In this document: piece after piece, positions 50,889-58,241 of the stretch
Layout: each line of letters begins with the position of its first letter
Position numbering within the stretch: position 1 is the stretch's first letter
Assembly (NCBI RefSeq): GCF_011617705.1
Contig: NZ_CP050154.1
Span: 2,914,001-2,978,000, forward strand
DNA length: 64,000 bases
Direction of reading: 5' to 3'
Source: Brevibacterium limosum
GTDB taxonomy: Bacteria; Actinomycetota; Actinomycetes; Actinomycetales; Brevibacteriaceae
Program-made: the position numbers and the translations under genes
Notes under the pieces: model-generated
Database searches by the model: none
Seen by the model: the letters and a program-made list of their open reading frames with translations, nothing else
Told to the model about the DNA's origin: nothing

Positions 50889-51468
50889 GATCGTTCCTTT
50901 CGACAAATTGCTGCAATGTCAGCGCCGTGCCGGTCTGCGCCGACCCGGTAGCTGCGTCGTGGCCGAGGTTGGCCCGCAGTTCCAGTTCAGCAAGGCCGAG
51001 CGTCATCCGAGCCTGCTCAAGCTGGTCTTTCAATGCGACAGCCTTGGCTCGTGCTGGCCCGGTCGAGGGGGTGGCTGCGTTGGCGTGGGCCTTTTCCAGA
51101 CGGGTGACTTCTGCCCCGACCGGGGCCAGAGTCACGAGGACGGGCATCGGCCACGTCCACCATTCTTCGGGCACCGTCCATACTCGCCGAGTCCCGAAGT
51201 GGTCGCGCCAAATCTCGCCAATCTCGAGTCCCACTACCGTGGCACCCAGCGTCCACAATGCCCACTGCATCGGGGCTGGTACCGAGGTGATCGCTGCAAT
51301 GGCAATGAGCACGCCCACCGCTGTCACTGCCCAGAACATCGTCAACCGGTGGCGGGCCACCCATGTTGTCTCGACCAAGGCCACCTGTCGCAGCACTTGT
51401 GCTCCACGCTTGCCGACGGGACCATCCTCGATGGTCACCGTCCACCGTTGATTCCCGATCATGGCCAT
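50866..51468 (-). CDS. Two-helix membrane protein with coiled-coil tail
   Basis: About 200 residues. After a short soluble N-terminus, two membrane helices (LTMFWAVTAVGVLIAIAAIT; MQWALWTLGATVVGLEIGEI), then a tryptophan-rich turn (EEWWTWPMPVLVTL) and a coiled-coil (LKDQLEQARMTLGLAELELR). ATG 51468 or 51462 both overlap the stop of the upstream gene. Probably a structural part of the conjugation machinery; the family is not recognised. Confidence 0.6.
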   Translation of the reverse strand: MAMIGNQRWTVTIEDGPVGKRGAQVLRQVALVETTWVARHRLTMFWAVTAVGVLIAIAAITSVPAPMQWALWTLGATVVGLEIGEIWRDHFGTRRVWTVPEEWWTWPMPVLVTLAPVGAEVTRLEKAHANAATPSTGPARAKAVALKDQLEQARMTLGLAELELRANLGHDAATGSAQTGTALTLQQFVERNDRGHRDHR

Positions 51469-51815
51469 AGTGCCCATGCAAGGACGCACCAGCCGGCCAA
51501 CACCAGCACAGCCGCCATGCCCATCAGCACCCGCCCTCGGCGCCCTTGGAACACCTCGGGCACACCCGGGTGCTGCGTATCGTCGTCATCCGGTGGAGCT
51601 ACGAACCGCGTGTAGTGCTCCCACCGTGCCCGAACCGCGCGTCGGCCACGGTCGCGCATAAACCGGTAACCGCCGAAGGGGCCCCGATAGGACTGCTGTC
51701 GGTCCAACTGTTCGGCCACCCGGTCAGCGATTCGGGCTTCGAGCTCGGCTTCTTTCTCCCCGGTGTCCATCGACAGCCCGGTCTCTGGATCTCTTTCGTC
51801 TGTCATGTCACTCAT
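51459..51815 (-). CDS. Small tail-anchored membrane protein
   Basis: 118 residues. Acidic helix at the start (TGEKEAELEARIADRVAEQL), basic middle (RFMRDRGRRAVRARWEHYTR), and one C-terminal membrane helix (RVLMGMAAVLVLAGWCVLAW). It overlaps the sigma-like gene by 4 bases and the next gene by about 10. This arrangement could make it a membrane-bound partner of the sigma-like protein, but no anti-sigma motif is seen. Confidence 0.6.
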   Translation of the reverse strand: MSDMTDERDPETGLSMDTGEKEAELEARIADRVAEQLDRQQSYRGPFGGYRFMRDRGRRAVRARWEHYTRFVAPPDDDDTQHPGVPEVFQGRRGRVLMGMAAVLVLAGWCVLAWALWP

Positions 51816-52681
51816 CGTCCTTTCGTTGTCTCGCTGGTGAGTACTCCTGCCGCGACTTGCAGCAGTGATCGTGCTGTGGCCATGTATTGTCTGGCCGTGT
51901 TCCGCTCAAACCCGGTCACCGTCATGACGTGATCGACGGGAACATCCTTGATTGCCCCTGGATACGCCAGCAGCGCCTTCGCTGTGTCTCGCGCAGAAGC
52001 TCCGGCTGACCCATTCGGGGGAAGACATGCCAACAGGTCCCTGGCCCGGACGCCTCGCCCACGCACCTGGTCACGCAGCTCCATACCGGTGCGGATGACT
52101 TGGCAATGCAGGTCAAAGGCCCTCCGGCAGTCTCGCACTCGACCCGGACTGAGCCCGAACGCCTTCGCCGCCATCGCGATATCGTCATCGAAGCGCATGT
52201 GAGTGAGCACCCCCACGATGAACGACTGTGTTTCCATCACCGAGGCCGCTGCCGCCAGCACCGGCCGCAACACCGACATCAGCTCCAGATGCTCGGCCAC
52301 CTGTTCGGCAATGTCTGGGCCGGTCCCTCCGCTCTGATTGGTCGCTGCGGCTTCGAGGACCTGCTCGGGAGTTGCCCACCCCGACGACGATGCAACCATC
52401 ACCACGTCTCCATTGGCCGGACCGTTCTCCTTCGCGATGATGTCCGACACTCGGTGACGAGCGATGCCGGTCACCCAGGCCTCGAGCAGACCCTTCGACG
52501 GATCAAATGTTGATCTCCTCGCCCAGGCGGATTCCAACACCGCACCTTCAGCATCCGGTACCCACCGCGACAGGCCAACCCTGCCCAGCCGCGGCTTGAT
52601 CGTATGCTGGCTCACGGTCCTGACTGCCGCCAGCAACTCTGTGCCCGTGAAGGACGCATTCGAATCGGTCAGCTCTTCCAT
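51812..52681 (-). CDS. Sigma-70-like (ECF-type) regulator of the element
   Basis: 289 residues. ESAWARRSTFDPSKGLLEAW followed by VTGIARHRVSDIIAKE resembles sigma region 2 (the TFDPSKG-W-IARHR pattern), and AAKAFGLSPGRVRDCRRAFD near residue 175 resembles a region-4 HTH. A third HTH-like stretch, TVTGFERNTARQYMATARSL, lies near the C-terminus. It probably directs transcription of element genes. It sits 25 bases after the replication-like gene and leads the conjugation operon. Confidence 0.65.
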   Translation of the reverse strand: MEELTDSNASFTGTELLAAVRTVSQHTIKPRLGRVGLSRWVPDAEGAVLESAWARRSTFDPSKGLLEAWVTGIARHRVSDIIAKENGPANGDVVMVASSSGWATPEQVLEAAATNQSGGTGPDIAEQVAEHLELMSVLRPVLAAAASVMETQSFIVGVLTHMRFDDDIAMAAKAFGLSPGRVRDCRRAFDLHCQVIRTGMELRDQVRGRGVRARDLLACLPPNGSAGASARDTAKALLAYPGAIKDVPVDHVMTVTGFERNTARQYMATARSLLQVAAGVLTSETTKGR

Positions 52682-52706
52682 GACTGCATCACTATCCCTT
52701 CCCCGG

Positions 52707-54059
52707 TCATCCGGCCCGACGGCGACCGTGACCGCTGTCCCGGTCGCCCTCGGTCACCTCGACCTCATCGGCGGCTGCTGTCCGGTCAGATGACCGGACA
52801 CCACTCGGTCGTGACCGGTCAGTCGTGACCGGTGTCCGGTCACCGTGTGTCCGGACACTGTCAGCGGTCGTGTCCGGGCTCTCGGTGACCGTGACCGCTG
52901 GTTCAGCATCGACGAGGGCACGGATCTCCGCGGTCATCTGCTCATAGATCTCCCAATCGAGAACGCTCGGCCACGCATGGTGGATCCGGCACTCTGGGCA
53001 GTTGACCCGCAGATACCCTGACGCAGCGTGGCCCGGCAGTGGACACTTCGCCTTCTGGCCTCGCCCGTGACCACCCGTGGCCGGACCCTGGCCAGGCTCT
53101 TCCACACGGTCATCGGCAACGAATTCCTCGGCCATCGCCTGCGCCCATTCGAGCCCGGACTGGCCACGCAACGCGGTGCGCACGAACGAGGCTGGGGAAT
53201 GGACTGCCCGGGCTGACCGGTCACAGATGGCCTCGACGAGCCAGATCAGCCGGTCACGATCCGGGGTGACTCCCCATCCGGTCACGGTCGCCGCGACACG
53301 ATCCAGGTTGACCGTCCCCGTCGCGTTGCCCGGTCGATACATCCCGAACCGGACCTGACTCCTGGCACCGCCGGTCTCATCGTGTGAAGCCCTCGCCGTC
53401 TTCGTCGTCGTCTCACCGGTTCCATCCTGTGACACGTCCTGGTCACAGTCGCTGGAACCAGACGACGACGATGACGGTTCATTGACGGTTAGAGACGCGC
53501 CCGCGTTAGTCTCCGCGCGCGGGACCCGACTCTGTGTCGGGTGGTACCCGACTCTCTGTCGGGTAAGGCCACCCTTACTCGCCGACCCGACTGTGTGTCG
53601 TGTCTTGAATTCTCGGGCCTCGGAGGGCCTACCCGACTGTGTGTCGTGGCTTGAGTTTTCAAGACCCGACTCTGTGTCGTGTCTTGAAAACTCAAGGGAC
53701 GACTTTGTGTCGTGGCTTGACATGTCAGGGACAGCTTCAGTCCTCACGATCGGTGCCATCACCGTCTCGGGGTGGAACCGATACGTGTTCCCCGACTTCG
53801 CGCCAGACTTCTTGTACCGCGGTTCCATGCTCACCAGCCCCAGATCGCGGAACCGGCGCAGCGCTCGTTGCACCGTGCGCTCGTTGAACCCCGACTCCTG
53901 GGCCAGCGTGTTCTGTAGCGGGAACGCCGACCACAGTCCCGACTCGTCATCGAATGAGGCGTTGTCGGCCAGCAGCATGAGCACGAACCGTTCGGGCCCC
54001 GACAGCTCGAATCGGTCGAACACCTGTCGTCTGGCCCACGTGATCATCTCGACAGCCAT
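52707..54059 (-). CDS. Replication-initiator-like winged-helix protein
   Basis: 450 residues. Residues 1-95 are a winged-helix domain (FDRFELSGPERFVLMLLADN; TLAQESGFNERTVQRALRRF) like plasmid replication and helix-turn-helix proteins. Residues ~115-190 come from iteron-like DNA repeats (SSHDTKSSLEF, SRHDTESGLEN). The C-terminal half has GWGVTPDRDRLIWLVEAICD, a zinc-like CPLPGHAASGYLRVNCPEC pattern, and a DR/ST-rich tail encoded by TGACCGGTC repeats. ATG 54059 has AGGAGG upstream. A role in replication or partition of the excised circle is inferred. Confidence 0.65.
   Translation of the reverse strand: MAVEMITWARRQVFDRFELSGPERFVLMLLADNASFDDESGLWSAFPLQNTLAQESGFNERTVQRALRRFRDLGLVSMEPRYKKSGAKSGNTYRFHPETVMAPIVRTEAVPDMSSHDTKSSLEFSRHDTESGLENSSHDTQSGRPSEAREFKTRHTVGSASKGGLTRQRVGYHPTQSRVPRAETNAGASLTVNEPSSSSSGSSDCDQDVSQDGTGETTTKTARASHDETGGARSQVRFGMYRPGNATGTVNLDRVAATVTGWGVTPDRDRLIWLVEAICDRSARAVHSPASFVRTALRGQSGLEWAQAMAEEFVADDRVEEPGQGPATGGHGRGQKAKCPLPGHAASGYLRVNCPECRIHHAWPSVLDWEIYEQMTAEIRALVDAEPAVTVTESPDTTADSVRTHGDRTPVTTDRSRPSGVRSSDRTAAADEVEVTEGDRDSGHGRRRAG
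53527..53712. repeat. Iteron-like direct repeats inside the replication-like gene
   Basis: Six copies of CGACTNTGTGTCG (one with CTCTGTCG) at 53527, 53549, 53588, 53634, 53667 and 53700, all in the same orientation. The last three are spaced 33 bases and separated by palindromes such as CTTGAAAACTCAAG. Iterons in or beside the initiator gene are typical of plasmid origins. Confidence 0.6.
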
Positions 54060-54109
54060 CGTTCACCACCTCCTCTCGTTCGTTGTCCACCTCAATGTGA
54101 GTGCCGTGT

Positions 54110-54487
54110 TCACCGGGGCCTCCGCTCGGGGAAGTGCTGGTTGAGCGTGAATGGTGTGGCCACGACTTCGCCGTCGACTCTGGAATGCCACGCCACGGCT
54201 TGGCCCGCCCGCAGGATCTCGAGGTGTGCTTTGACCTCTTCCAGGCCCAGCCCAGTGGAGGCAACAAGATCGTCGAGGGAACAGTCGCTTTCCCAGTGCT
54301 CGTTGATACCGGACGTAAGGCACCACACCAGCAGCAGCTGTTCTGTGCTGAACGCGCCCGAGCAGGCCACGACTCGCGCCCAGTCCCTGGCCGCGTTGCC
54401 GACAGAATCGACTGTGTCGATCGCCGCGAGCAGGTCCAGTTGACCTTCGACTTCCTCAACGGGGTCTTCGATTGGTTTCTCCGTCAT
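54110..54487 (-). CDS. Small acidic protein, possible winged-helix
   Basis: About 125 residues from ATG 54487 (AGGAG 6 bases upstream); ATG 54535 overlapping the previous stop is an alternative. TEKPIEDPVEEVEGQLDLLA leads into AFSTEQLLLVWCLTSGINEH and DDLVASTGLGLEEVKAHLEI, which looks like a small winged-helix. It lies between the DUF2637 protein and the replication-like protein. Function unknown, perhaps a transcription factor. Confidence 0.6.
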   Translation of the reverse strand: MTEKPIEDPVEEVEGQLDLLAAIDTVDSVGNAARDWARVVACSGAFSTEQLLLVWCLTSGINEHWESDCSLDDLVASTGLGLEEVKAHLEILRAGQAVAWHSRVDGEVVATPFTLNQHFPERRPR

Positions 54488-54527
54488 GCCCACTCCTCGA
54501 TCTCGCGCACTGTGGATGTCCGTGTAC

Positions 54528-55640
54528 TTACTCATTGGTCTCTGCCTGGAAGAGCTCAGGTCGGGCCTCACGCAGCTCGGCCAGCCTCCGACGGCCGGTC
54601 TTATCGCTGAACCCAAACTTCGCGGCCAGATCGGCCCCCGAGGTCTCCACCCCCTGGGCGGAACGGTCGCTGATGAACTCGATGATCGCTTCGCGACCGG
54701 CCACCGCTCGCATACGCCGAGGGGCCGTCTCCGATTTCGTCTCTGGCTCAGTCGTGGCGTCAGTCGGTTCCGTATCAGCCGAGGGCAGAGCAAACAGTTG
54801 TCCCGATTCGGCCGCGCTTGCGGCCCGAGCAGTCAGCCCTGCACGCTGGGCCCTGACGACCTCGAGCTCTGTCACGTGCTGCTCACGCGCCAGCTCGGCC
54901 TGCTGACGGGCTTGCTCGCGTTCGGCTTCGACTTCGAGCTGTCGACGTTCCCGCTCGGCCTGCTCGGCCAACCACGTTGCCTGAGCCTCGAGCTCGTGAC
55001 GGCGTGAGATGGGGTCTTCAACGGCCACGCGGGAGAGCTGCTCCGTCGCGGCGAACACGGCCATGGGAACCATTCCGGCGATCACCGCACCGATGATGCC
55101 CTGCCAGGCTGTCTGTGCTTGCCCGTAGGCCAGAGCATGTGCGGCGTTGGCAATCACCGACAGGCTGGTGAAGGTGCCCAGCAGCAACCAGGACGGCCAT
55201 GTCCGCTCACCTCGGGTTTTATGGATGAGTACAGATCCTGCGTATACGAGGATTGCGGTGTCGATGAATGCCGGAATTGCCCAATGCATCCATGACGGCA
55301 GACCCAGCCAGGCACCAACTTCCATCAGGGTGACGAACGACACCGCGAACGCGACGAGGCCCGCGAATGCAACGCCGACCGTGATGACTCGTACGAATCT
55401 CGGATCATCCGGGTTGATTCGAGAGTTCGACTTTCCCGGCGCTTTCTCTGCATGGGGTGGTGGACTCGTAGGCATAGCGGCCTCCGAACGTGTATTCTCA
55501 GCGGTGCTAGTGTTGTAGAAATTAAGCTCTTCCATGGCGCTAGCTGGGGCCGTACCTTCGGGTGCGGTCCCTTTGACGTCTTCGGGATCATGAGTTTGCG
55601 AATCCGCGGTGTCAGGAGCGTTGGTGGGGGTTTCCTTCAT
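54528..55640 (-). CDS. DUF2637 (SpdB-like) membrane protein
   Basis: About 370 residues. ATG 55640 overlaps the previous stop and has GGAGG upstream. Four membrane segments near residues 85-200 (VITVGVAFAGLVAFAVSFVT; WAIPAFIDTAILVYAGSVLI; WLLLGTFTSLSVIANAAHAL; GIIGAVIAGMVPMAVFAATE) are the DUF2637 domain of streptomycete SpdB proteins. A long coiled-coil (QAERERRQLEVEAEREQARQ) and a C-terminal HTH (AKFGFSDKTGRRRLAELREA) follow. SpdB proteins take part in intramycelial plasmid spread. Confidence 0.82.
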   Translation of the reverse strand: MKETPTNAPDTADSQTHDPEDVKGTAPEGTAPASAMEELNFYNTSTAENTRSEAAMPTSPPPHAEKAPGKSNSRINPDDPRFVRVITVGVAFAGLVAFAVSFVTLMEVGAWLGLPSWMHWAIPAFIDTAILVYAGSVLIHKTRGERTWPSWLLLGTFTSLSVIANAAHALAYGQAQTAWQGIIGAVIAGMVPMAVFAATEQLSRVAVEDPISRRHELEAQATWLAEQAERERRQLEVEAEREQARQQAELAREQHVTELEVVRAQRAGLTARAASAAESGQLFALPSADTEPTDATTEPETKSETAPRRMRAVAGREAIIEFISDRSAQGVETSGADLAAKFGFSDKTGRRRLAELREARPELFQAETNE

Positions 55641-56431
55641 TGGTTCCTCCATTCGTCATCGAGCCAGTCCTGGGCCCGGTTCTGTGCATCGACGCTTTCT
55701 GTTTCGGCGTCGGCAATGGTCAGTTGCGCCAACTCGAGGCGGATATCTTCTTCCACCCAGGACTGTTCGTGAGCAATCAACTCGAGTTGATCTGTCAGTT
55801 CAGTCAGCTTCGCGTTCACACTGGCCTCGACAGGAGTTCCAGCCGCCCGGTCGGCGTGGGCGCGACCATCGGCGATCTCAGTTGCCAACGAGAGTGCGTG
55901 TAGGTGTGCCCGAGCCCATCCGCAAATGGGTGGGATCAGTTCGGGTTGGCGTTTTGTTGACTTCGCCCATTCGGTCGGGACGATATCGACGGTCCCGGAC
56001 CATCCAACTGGCGGCCGAGATTGGCGGGCGTCGCCGAGGCTGGGGACCACGAAGGACTTACTGGTCCCGAATTGGCGGTCCCTACGAACACCACTCGTGA
56101 GCAGTTGCACGCCTACCGCCGCCGCGGGGACCAGGACTATGAAGAACCCGACGTTGGCAGCTAACGACAAAATCGTGCCGACCACGAACGCCACAGCACC
56201 GGTGACGACACTTCGCAGTGGTACGTCACCGACGACTGGAAGCTCGCACTGGCGGACTTCTGGCGCGACAGGGGTGAATCGTCGGTACGTCACTGTGGAA
56301 CTACCAACGACGGCTAGCCGGTCACCCACACCGATTGGATCGATAAAGACAGCTGCGTCAGCACCATTGGTATCGACGATGAAGCGGGGTCCGCTGCCGA
56401 ATCGCGCGAGGAACGAATGCGGCCGAATCAT
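55637..56431 (-). CDS. Membrane protein of unknown function
   Basis: 264 residues. Two membrane helices in the middle (VVTGAVAFVVGTILSLAANV; GFFIVLVPAAAVGVQLLTSG) and a helical acidic C-terminus (DQLELIAHEQSWVEEDIRLE). It overlaps the ParB-like gene and the DUF2637 gene by 4 bases each, so it is made together with both. It may be a partner of the SpdB-like protein. No motif identifies it. Confidence 0.6.
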   Translation of the reverse strand: MIRPHSFLARFGSGPRFIVDTNGADAAVFIDPIGVGDRLAVVGSSTVTYRRFTPVAPEVRQCELPVVGDVPLRSVVTGAVAFVVGTILSLAANVGFFIVLVPAAAVGVQLLTSGVRRDRQFGTSKSFVVPSLGDARQSRPPVGWSGTVDIVPTEWAKSTKRQPELIPPICGWARAHLHALSLATEIADGRAHADRAAGTPVEASVNAKLTELTDQLELIAHEQSWVEEDIRLELAQLTIADAETESVDAQNRAQDWLDDEWRNQ

Positions 56432-57279
56432 GACTGGTCGCCCGCGATGATTTGCAGGTTGCGGATCGTTTTACCGATTGAGCCAGTCGTGTCGGCATCG
56501 GTGATTGTCCCAACGAAGGTGCTGGCACGCTGCGTAGCGATTGCGGTGAGCAAGTCAGACAGAACCGCTGCAGTGTCCGCGACGTCTCGCCCGAGGTCTT
56601 GGATTTCATCAGCGTCGAGGGATTCCAGGTCACCCATTCCTCCGGCGAACGCAGTCTCGAGCAGCTTCGACTTCTTCTTGACCATCGTCAGTGGTGACGA
56701 GGCACCGAAGTGGAGATCATGGATTGCGCGGATCACGTGTTCACGCCCCAGTGTGTTCCCCGTTGGGCTGAGGTTCACGGTTGCCGGTTCGAGCCCGAGA
56801 TCAGCTACCGACCGGTCAACGAGGTCGTCCTCGTCGAGGACCTCGGCATCAATAATGTCCTCATCAGAGGAACGTGGTGCCGGATGCGGTGTGTTTGAGG
56901 AATAGCGCTTTCCGTCAAGGCCCACGACTTCTGCAGGGGACTGCCCACTTGCGTCATTTGACGCACCTGCTGCAATTCGCCGTCGCACTGTGGGCTCGCT
57001 GATTTCAGTCGCTGACGCTATGCCACGAGTACTCATACCGGCGGCACGGAGCTCTGCAACGATCTGCTCTTCGAGTTCCTTGGGTGGGCGGAGGCTTACG
57101 TTCTGAAACTCAATGTCCAGGTACTCTTGCCACGATTCATAGCCGAGTGGGATCCAGATACGCCCCTTCCACGCTGAGGAAATTTTTACTTGGAGCGCAC
57201 CATAATCAGCTTTCAGCTCATCCGTAAGCTCGCGTGCTTCAACTTTCGAGAACAGGCTTGCCAGCACCGTGCTATTCAC
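56428..57279 (-). CDS. ParB-like DNA-binding regulator
   Basis: 283 residues, GTG start overlapping the XRE stop. YESWQEYLDIEF then IVAELRAAGMSTRGIASATE and PTVRRRI is a helix-turn-helix, and VVGLDGKRYSS is the phrase seen in many actinobacterial ParB-like regulators. The C-terminal half is acidic and helical (DEDIIDAEVLDEDDLVDRSV; LTAIATQRASTFVG). It may act in partition of the excised circle or in gene control. There is no ParA in the window. Confidence 0.7.
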   Translation of the reverse strand: MNSTVLASLFSKVEARELTDELKADYGALQVKISSAWKGRIWIPLGYESWQEYLDIEFQNVSLRPPKELEEQIVAELRAAGMSTRGIASATEISEPTVRRRIAAGASNDASGQSPAEVVGLDGKRYSSNTPHPAPRSSDEDIIDAEVLDEDDLVDRSVADLGLEPATVNLSPTGNTLGREHVIRAIHDLHFGASSPLTMVKKKSKLLETAFAGGMGDLESLDADEIQDLGRDVADTAAVLSDLLTAIATQRASTFVGTITDADTTGSIGKTIRNLQIIAGDQS

Positions 57280-57527
57280 TGGGCACCCGCCAGCGGCGAA
57301 GTGATTTCATCGGCATCGTCGAATCCCTCGACAAGCCGTGAGAAGGGGACTCCAAGCCACCGTGCGAGCTGTATGAGCTCATCGACTTTGAAGCTCCCGC
57401 GCCCGTGAAGCTTCGCTGAAAAGCTGCCCTTACTCAGTCCCAACGCTTCTGCGGCATCTTTCTGGTGGAAGCTGCGGCGGCCAAGTTCCGCACCAATATT
57501 TGCTCTCAATAGCTCTAGGTAAGTCAT
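57276..57527 (-). CDS. Small XRE-family HTH repressor (minus-strand partner)
   Basis: 83 residues. QKDAAEALGLSKGSFSAKLH followed by FKVDELIQLARWLGVPFSRL is a Cro/CI-type HTH with its supporting helices. It is transcribed away from the second XRE gene; the first operator arm (57550-57559) overlaps its -35 region. It is the first gene of the long minus-strand operon, so it probably controls entry into the conjugation or excision state. Confidence 0.82.
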   Translation of the reverse strand: MTYLELLRANIGAELGRRSFHQKDAAEALGLSKGSFSAKLHGRGSFKVDELIQLARWLGVPFSRLVEGFDDADEITSPLAGAQ

Positions 57528-57549
57528 AGCGACAGACTATTTGGCTCAC

Positions 57550-57637
57550 ACAAACACTTCAAGCATCACGTTTGCGTGGCGCACACTGAAAGTCATTTTT
57601 CGTTGCTCGCGTCTGCCTCACACGGTAAAGTGTTTGT
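57550..57637. promoter_or_regulatory. Divergent promoter-operator switch between two XRE genes
   Basis: ACAAACACTT (57550-57559) and AAGTGTTTGT (57628-57637) are perfect inverted 10-mers. Plus promoter: TTGCTC (57603-57608), 17 bases, TAAAGT (57626-57631), with the ATG only 7 bases later, so the message is nearly leaderless. Minus promoter: TTGAAG (57562-57557), 17 bases, TAGTCT. One operator arm overlaps each promoter, as in phage CI/Cro switches. Confidence 0.65.
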
Positions 57638-57638
57638 C

Positions 57639-57974
57639 ATGACCATCACCGAACACAGCACAAACATCGAAACGGGAACCGCCTTCAACCTGAGGGTTTC
57701 AAACGAGATTCGCAGCTGGCTTGGCAGGCGACAGATCACTCAGAAGCGGCTAGCGCAGATGCTCGACCTGAGCGCCACTAGCTTGTCATTCCGGATGAAG
57801 GGTAAGACTCCTTGGAGTATTGGTGAGCTGGCCGAAGTCTCCTCGTGGCTTGGAATTTCGCTCGCGCAATTGCTCGGTGAGGAGCTCGTGAATGAGAAAA
57901 ACCCCCATCCAATGGATGAAGGTTCCTCCGAAGTAGCGGGAGGGAGTCTCGATCTCCCGACCTCACGATTATGA
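57639..57974 (+). CDS. Small XRE-family HTH repressor (plus-strand partner)
   Basis: About 111 residues from ATG 57639. LGRRQITQKRLAQMLDLSAT then SLSFRMKGKTPWSIGELAEV is a CI/Cro-type HTH, closely parallel in layout to the minus-strand partner. The last ~13 codons run into the 3' end of tRNA-Met, so the protein's tail is defined by the integration site and would change on excision. It is the only plus-strand gene of the conjugative part. Confidence 0.8.
   Translation: MTITEHSTNIETGTAFNLRVSNEIRSWLGRRQITQKRLAQMLDLSATSLSFRMKGKTPWSIGELAEVSSWLGISLAQLLGEELVNEKNPHPMDEGSSEVAGGSLDLPTSRL
57897..57922 (-). terminator. Rho-independent terminator after the tRNA pair
   Basis: On the minus strand CCTTCATCC, loop ATT, GGATGGGGG, then TTTTT. 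The stem contains two G-T pairs. It lies 12 bases beyond the tRNA-Met 3' end, inside the 3' part of the XRE gene, so the element supplies the terminator for the chromosomal tRNAs. Confidence 0.7.
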
Positions 57975-57975
57975 G
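57934..57975. other. Likely attachment site (attR) of the conjugative element
   Basis: Element genes lie on the 3' side of this tRNA and core chromosome on the 5' side, the usual layout for site-specific integration into a tRNA 3' end. The att core should be part of the tRNA 3' half. A second copy is not in the window, which is expected if the other end lies to the left. Confidence 0.5.
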
Positions 57976-58007
57976 TCGTGCGCTCTAACCAGCTGAGCTA
58001 CCCCGCC
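57934..58007 (-). tRNA. tRNA-Met (anticodon CAT)
   Basis: Folds as a normal cloverleaf: D-arm GCTCAGCTGGTTAGAGC, anticodon arm CACGA-CTCATAA-TCGTG, T-arm GGGAG-ATCGAGA-CTCCC. The acceptor stem GGCGGGG pairs with TCCCGCT with G-T at both ends. CCA is not encoded. Elongator Met is more likely than initiator since G1-T72 is paired; an Ile2 (CAT) cannot be excluded. Its 3' end faces the conjugative element. Confidence 0.88.
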
Positions 58008-58034
58008 CCAGCGCCGCATTCCAGGCGGCACGAG

Positions 58035-58107
58035 AGCCCCGAAAGGGAATCGAACCCTTGACCTTCTCCTTACCATGGAGATGCTCTGCCGACTGAGCTA
58101 TCGGGGC
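58035..58107 (-). tRNA. tRNA-Thr (anticodon GGT)
   Basis: Cloverleaf with acceptor GCCCCGA/TCGGGGC, D-arm GCTCAGTCGGCAGAGC, anticodon arm TCTCC-ATGGTAA-GGAGA, T-arm AGGG-TTCGATT-CCCT. It is 27 bases upstream of tRNA-Met on the same strand and probably shares its transcript. Confidence 0.92.
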
Positions 58108-58241
58108 AACAGGTAAGAATTTACACGGGTTCGCATTCCCAGGGCAAATTGGGACAAAGTGACCTCACTCACAGACGATTGAGTCCGCACCGAGGCTCGC
58201 AGAAGTCCTCGCTGCCTCAGCGTCACGACCAGTGGGGATTC

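Noticed and set aside
50425..51615. 396-codon plus frame
   Set aside because: Antisense across three overlapping minus-strand genes; composition unlike a protein.
53527..53712. CRISPR-like array
   Set aside because: Repeats are 13 bases, spacers irregular (9-33 bases) and within a coding gene; no cas genes are nearby. Iterons fit better.
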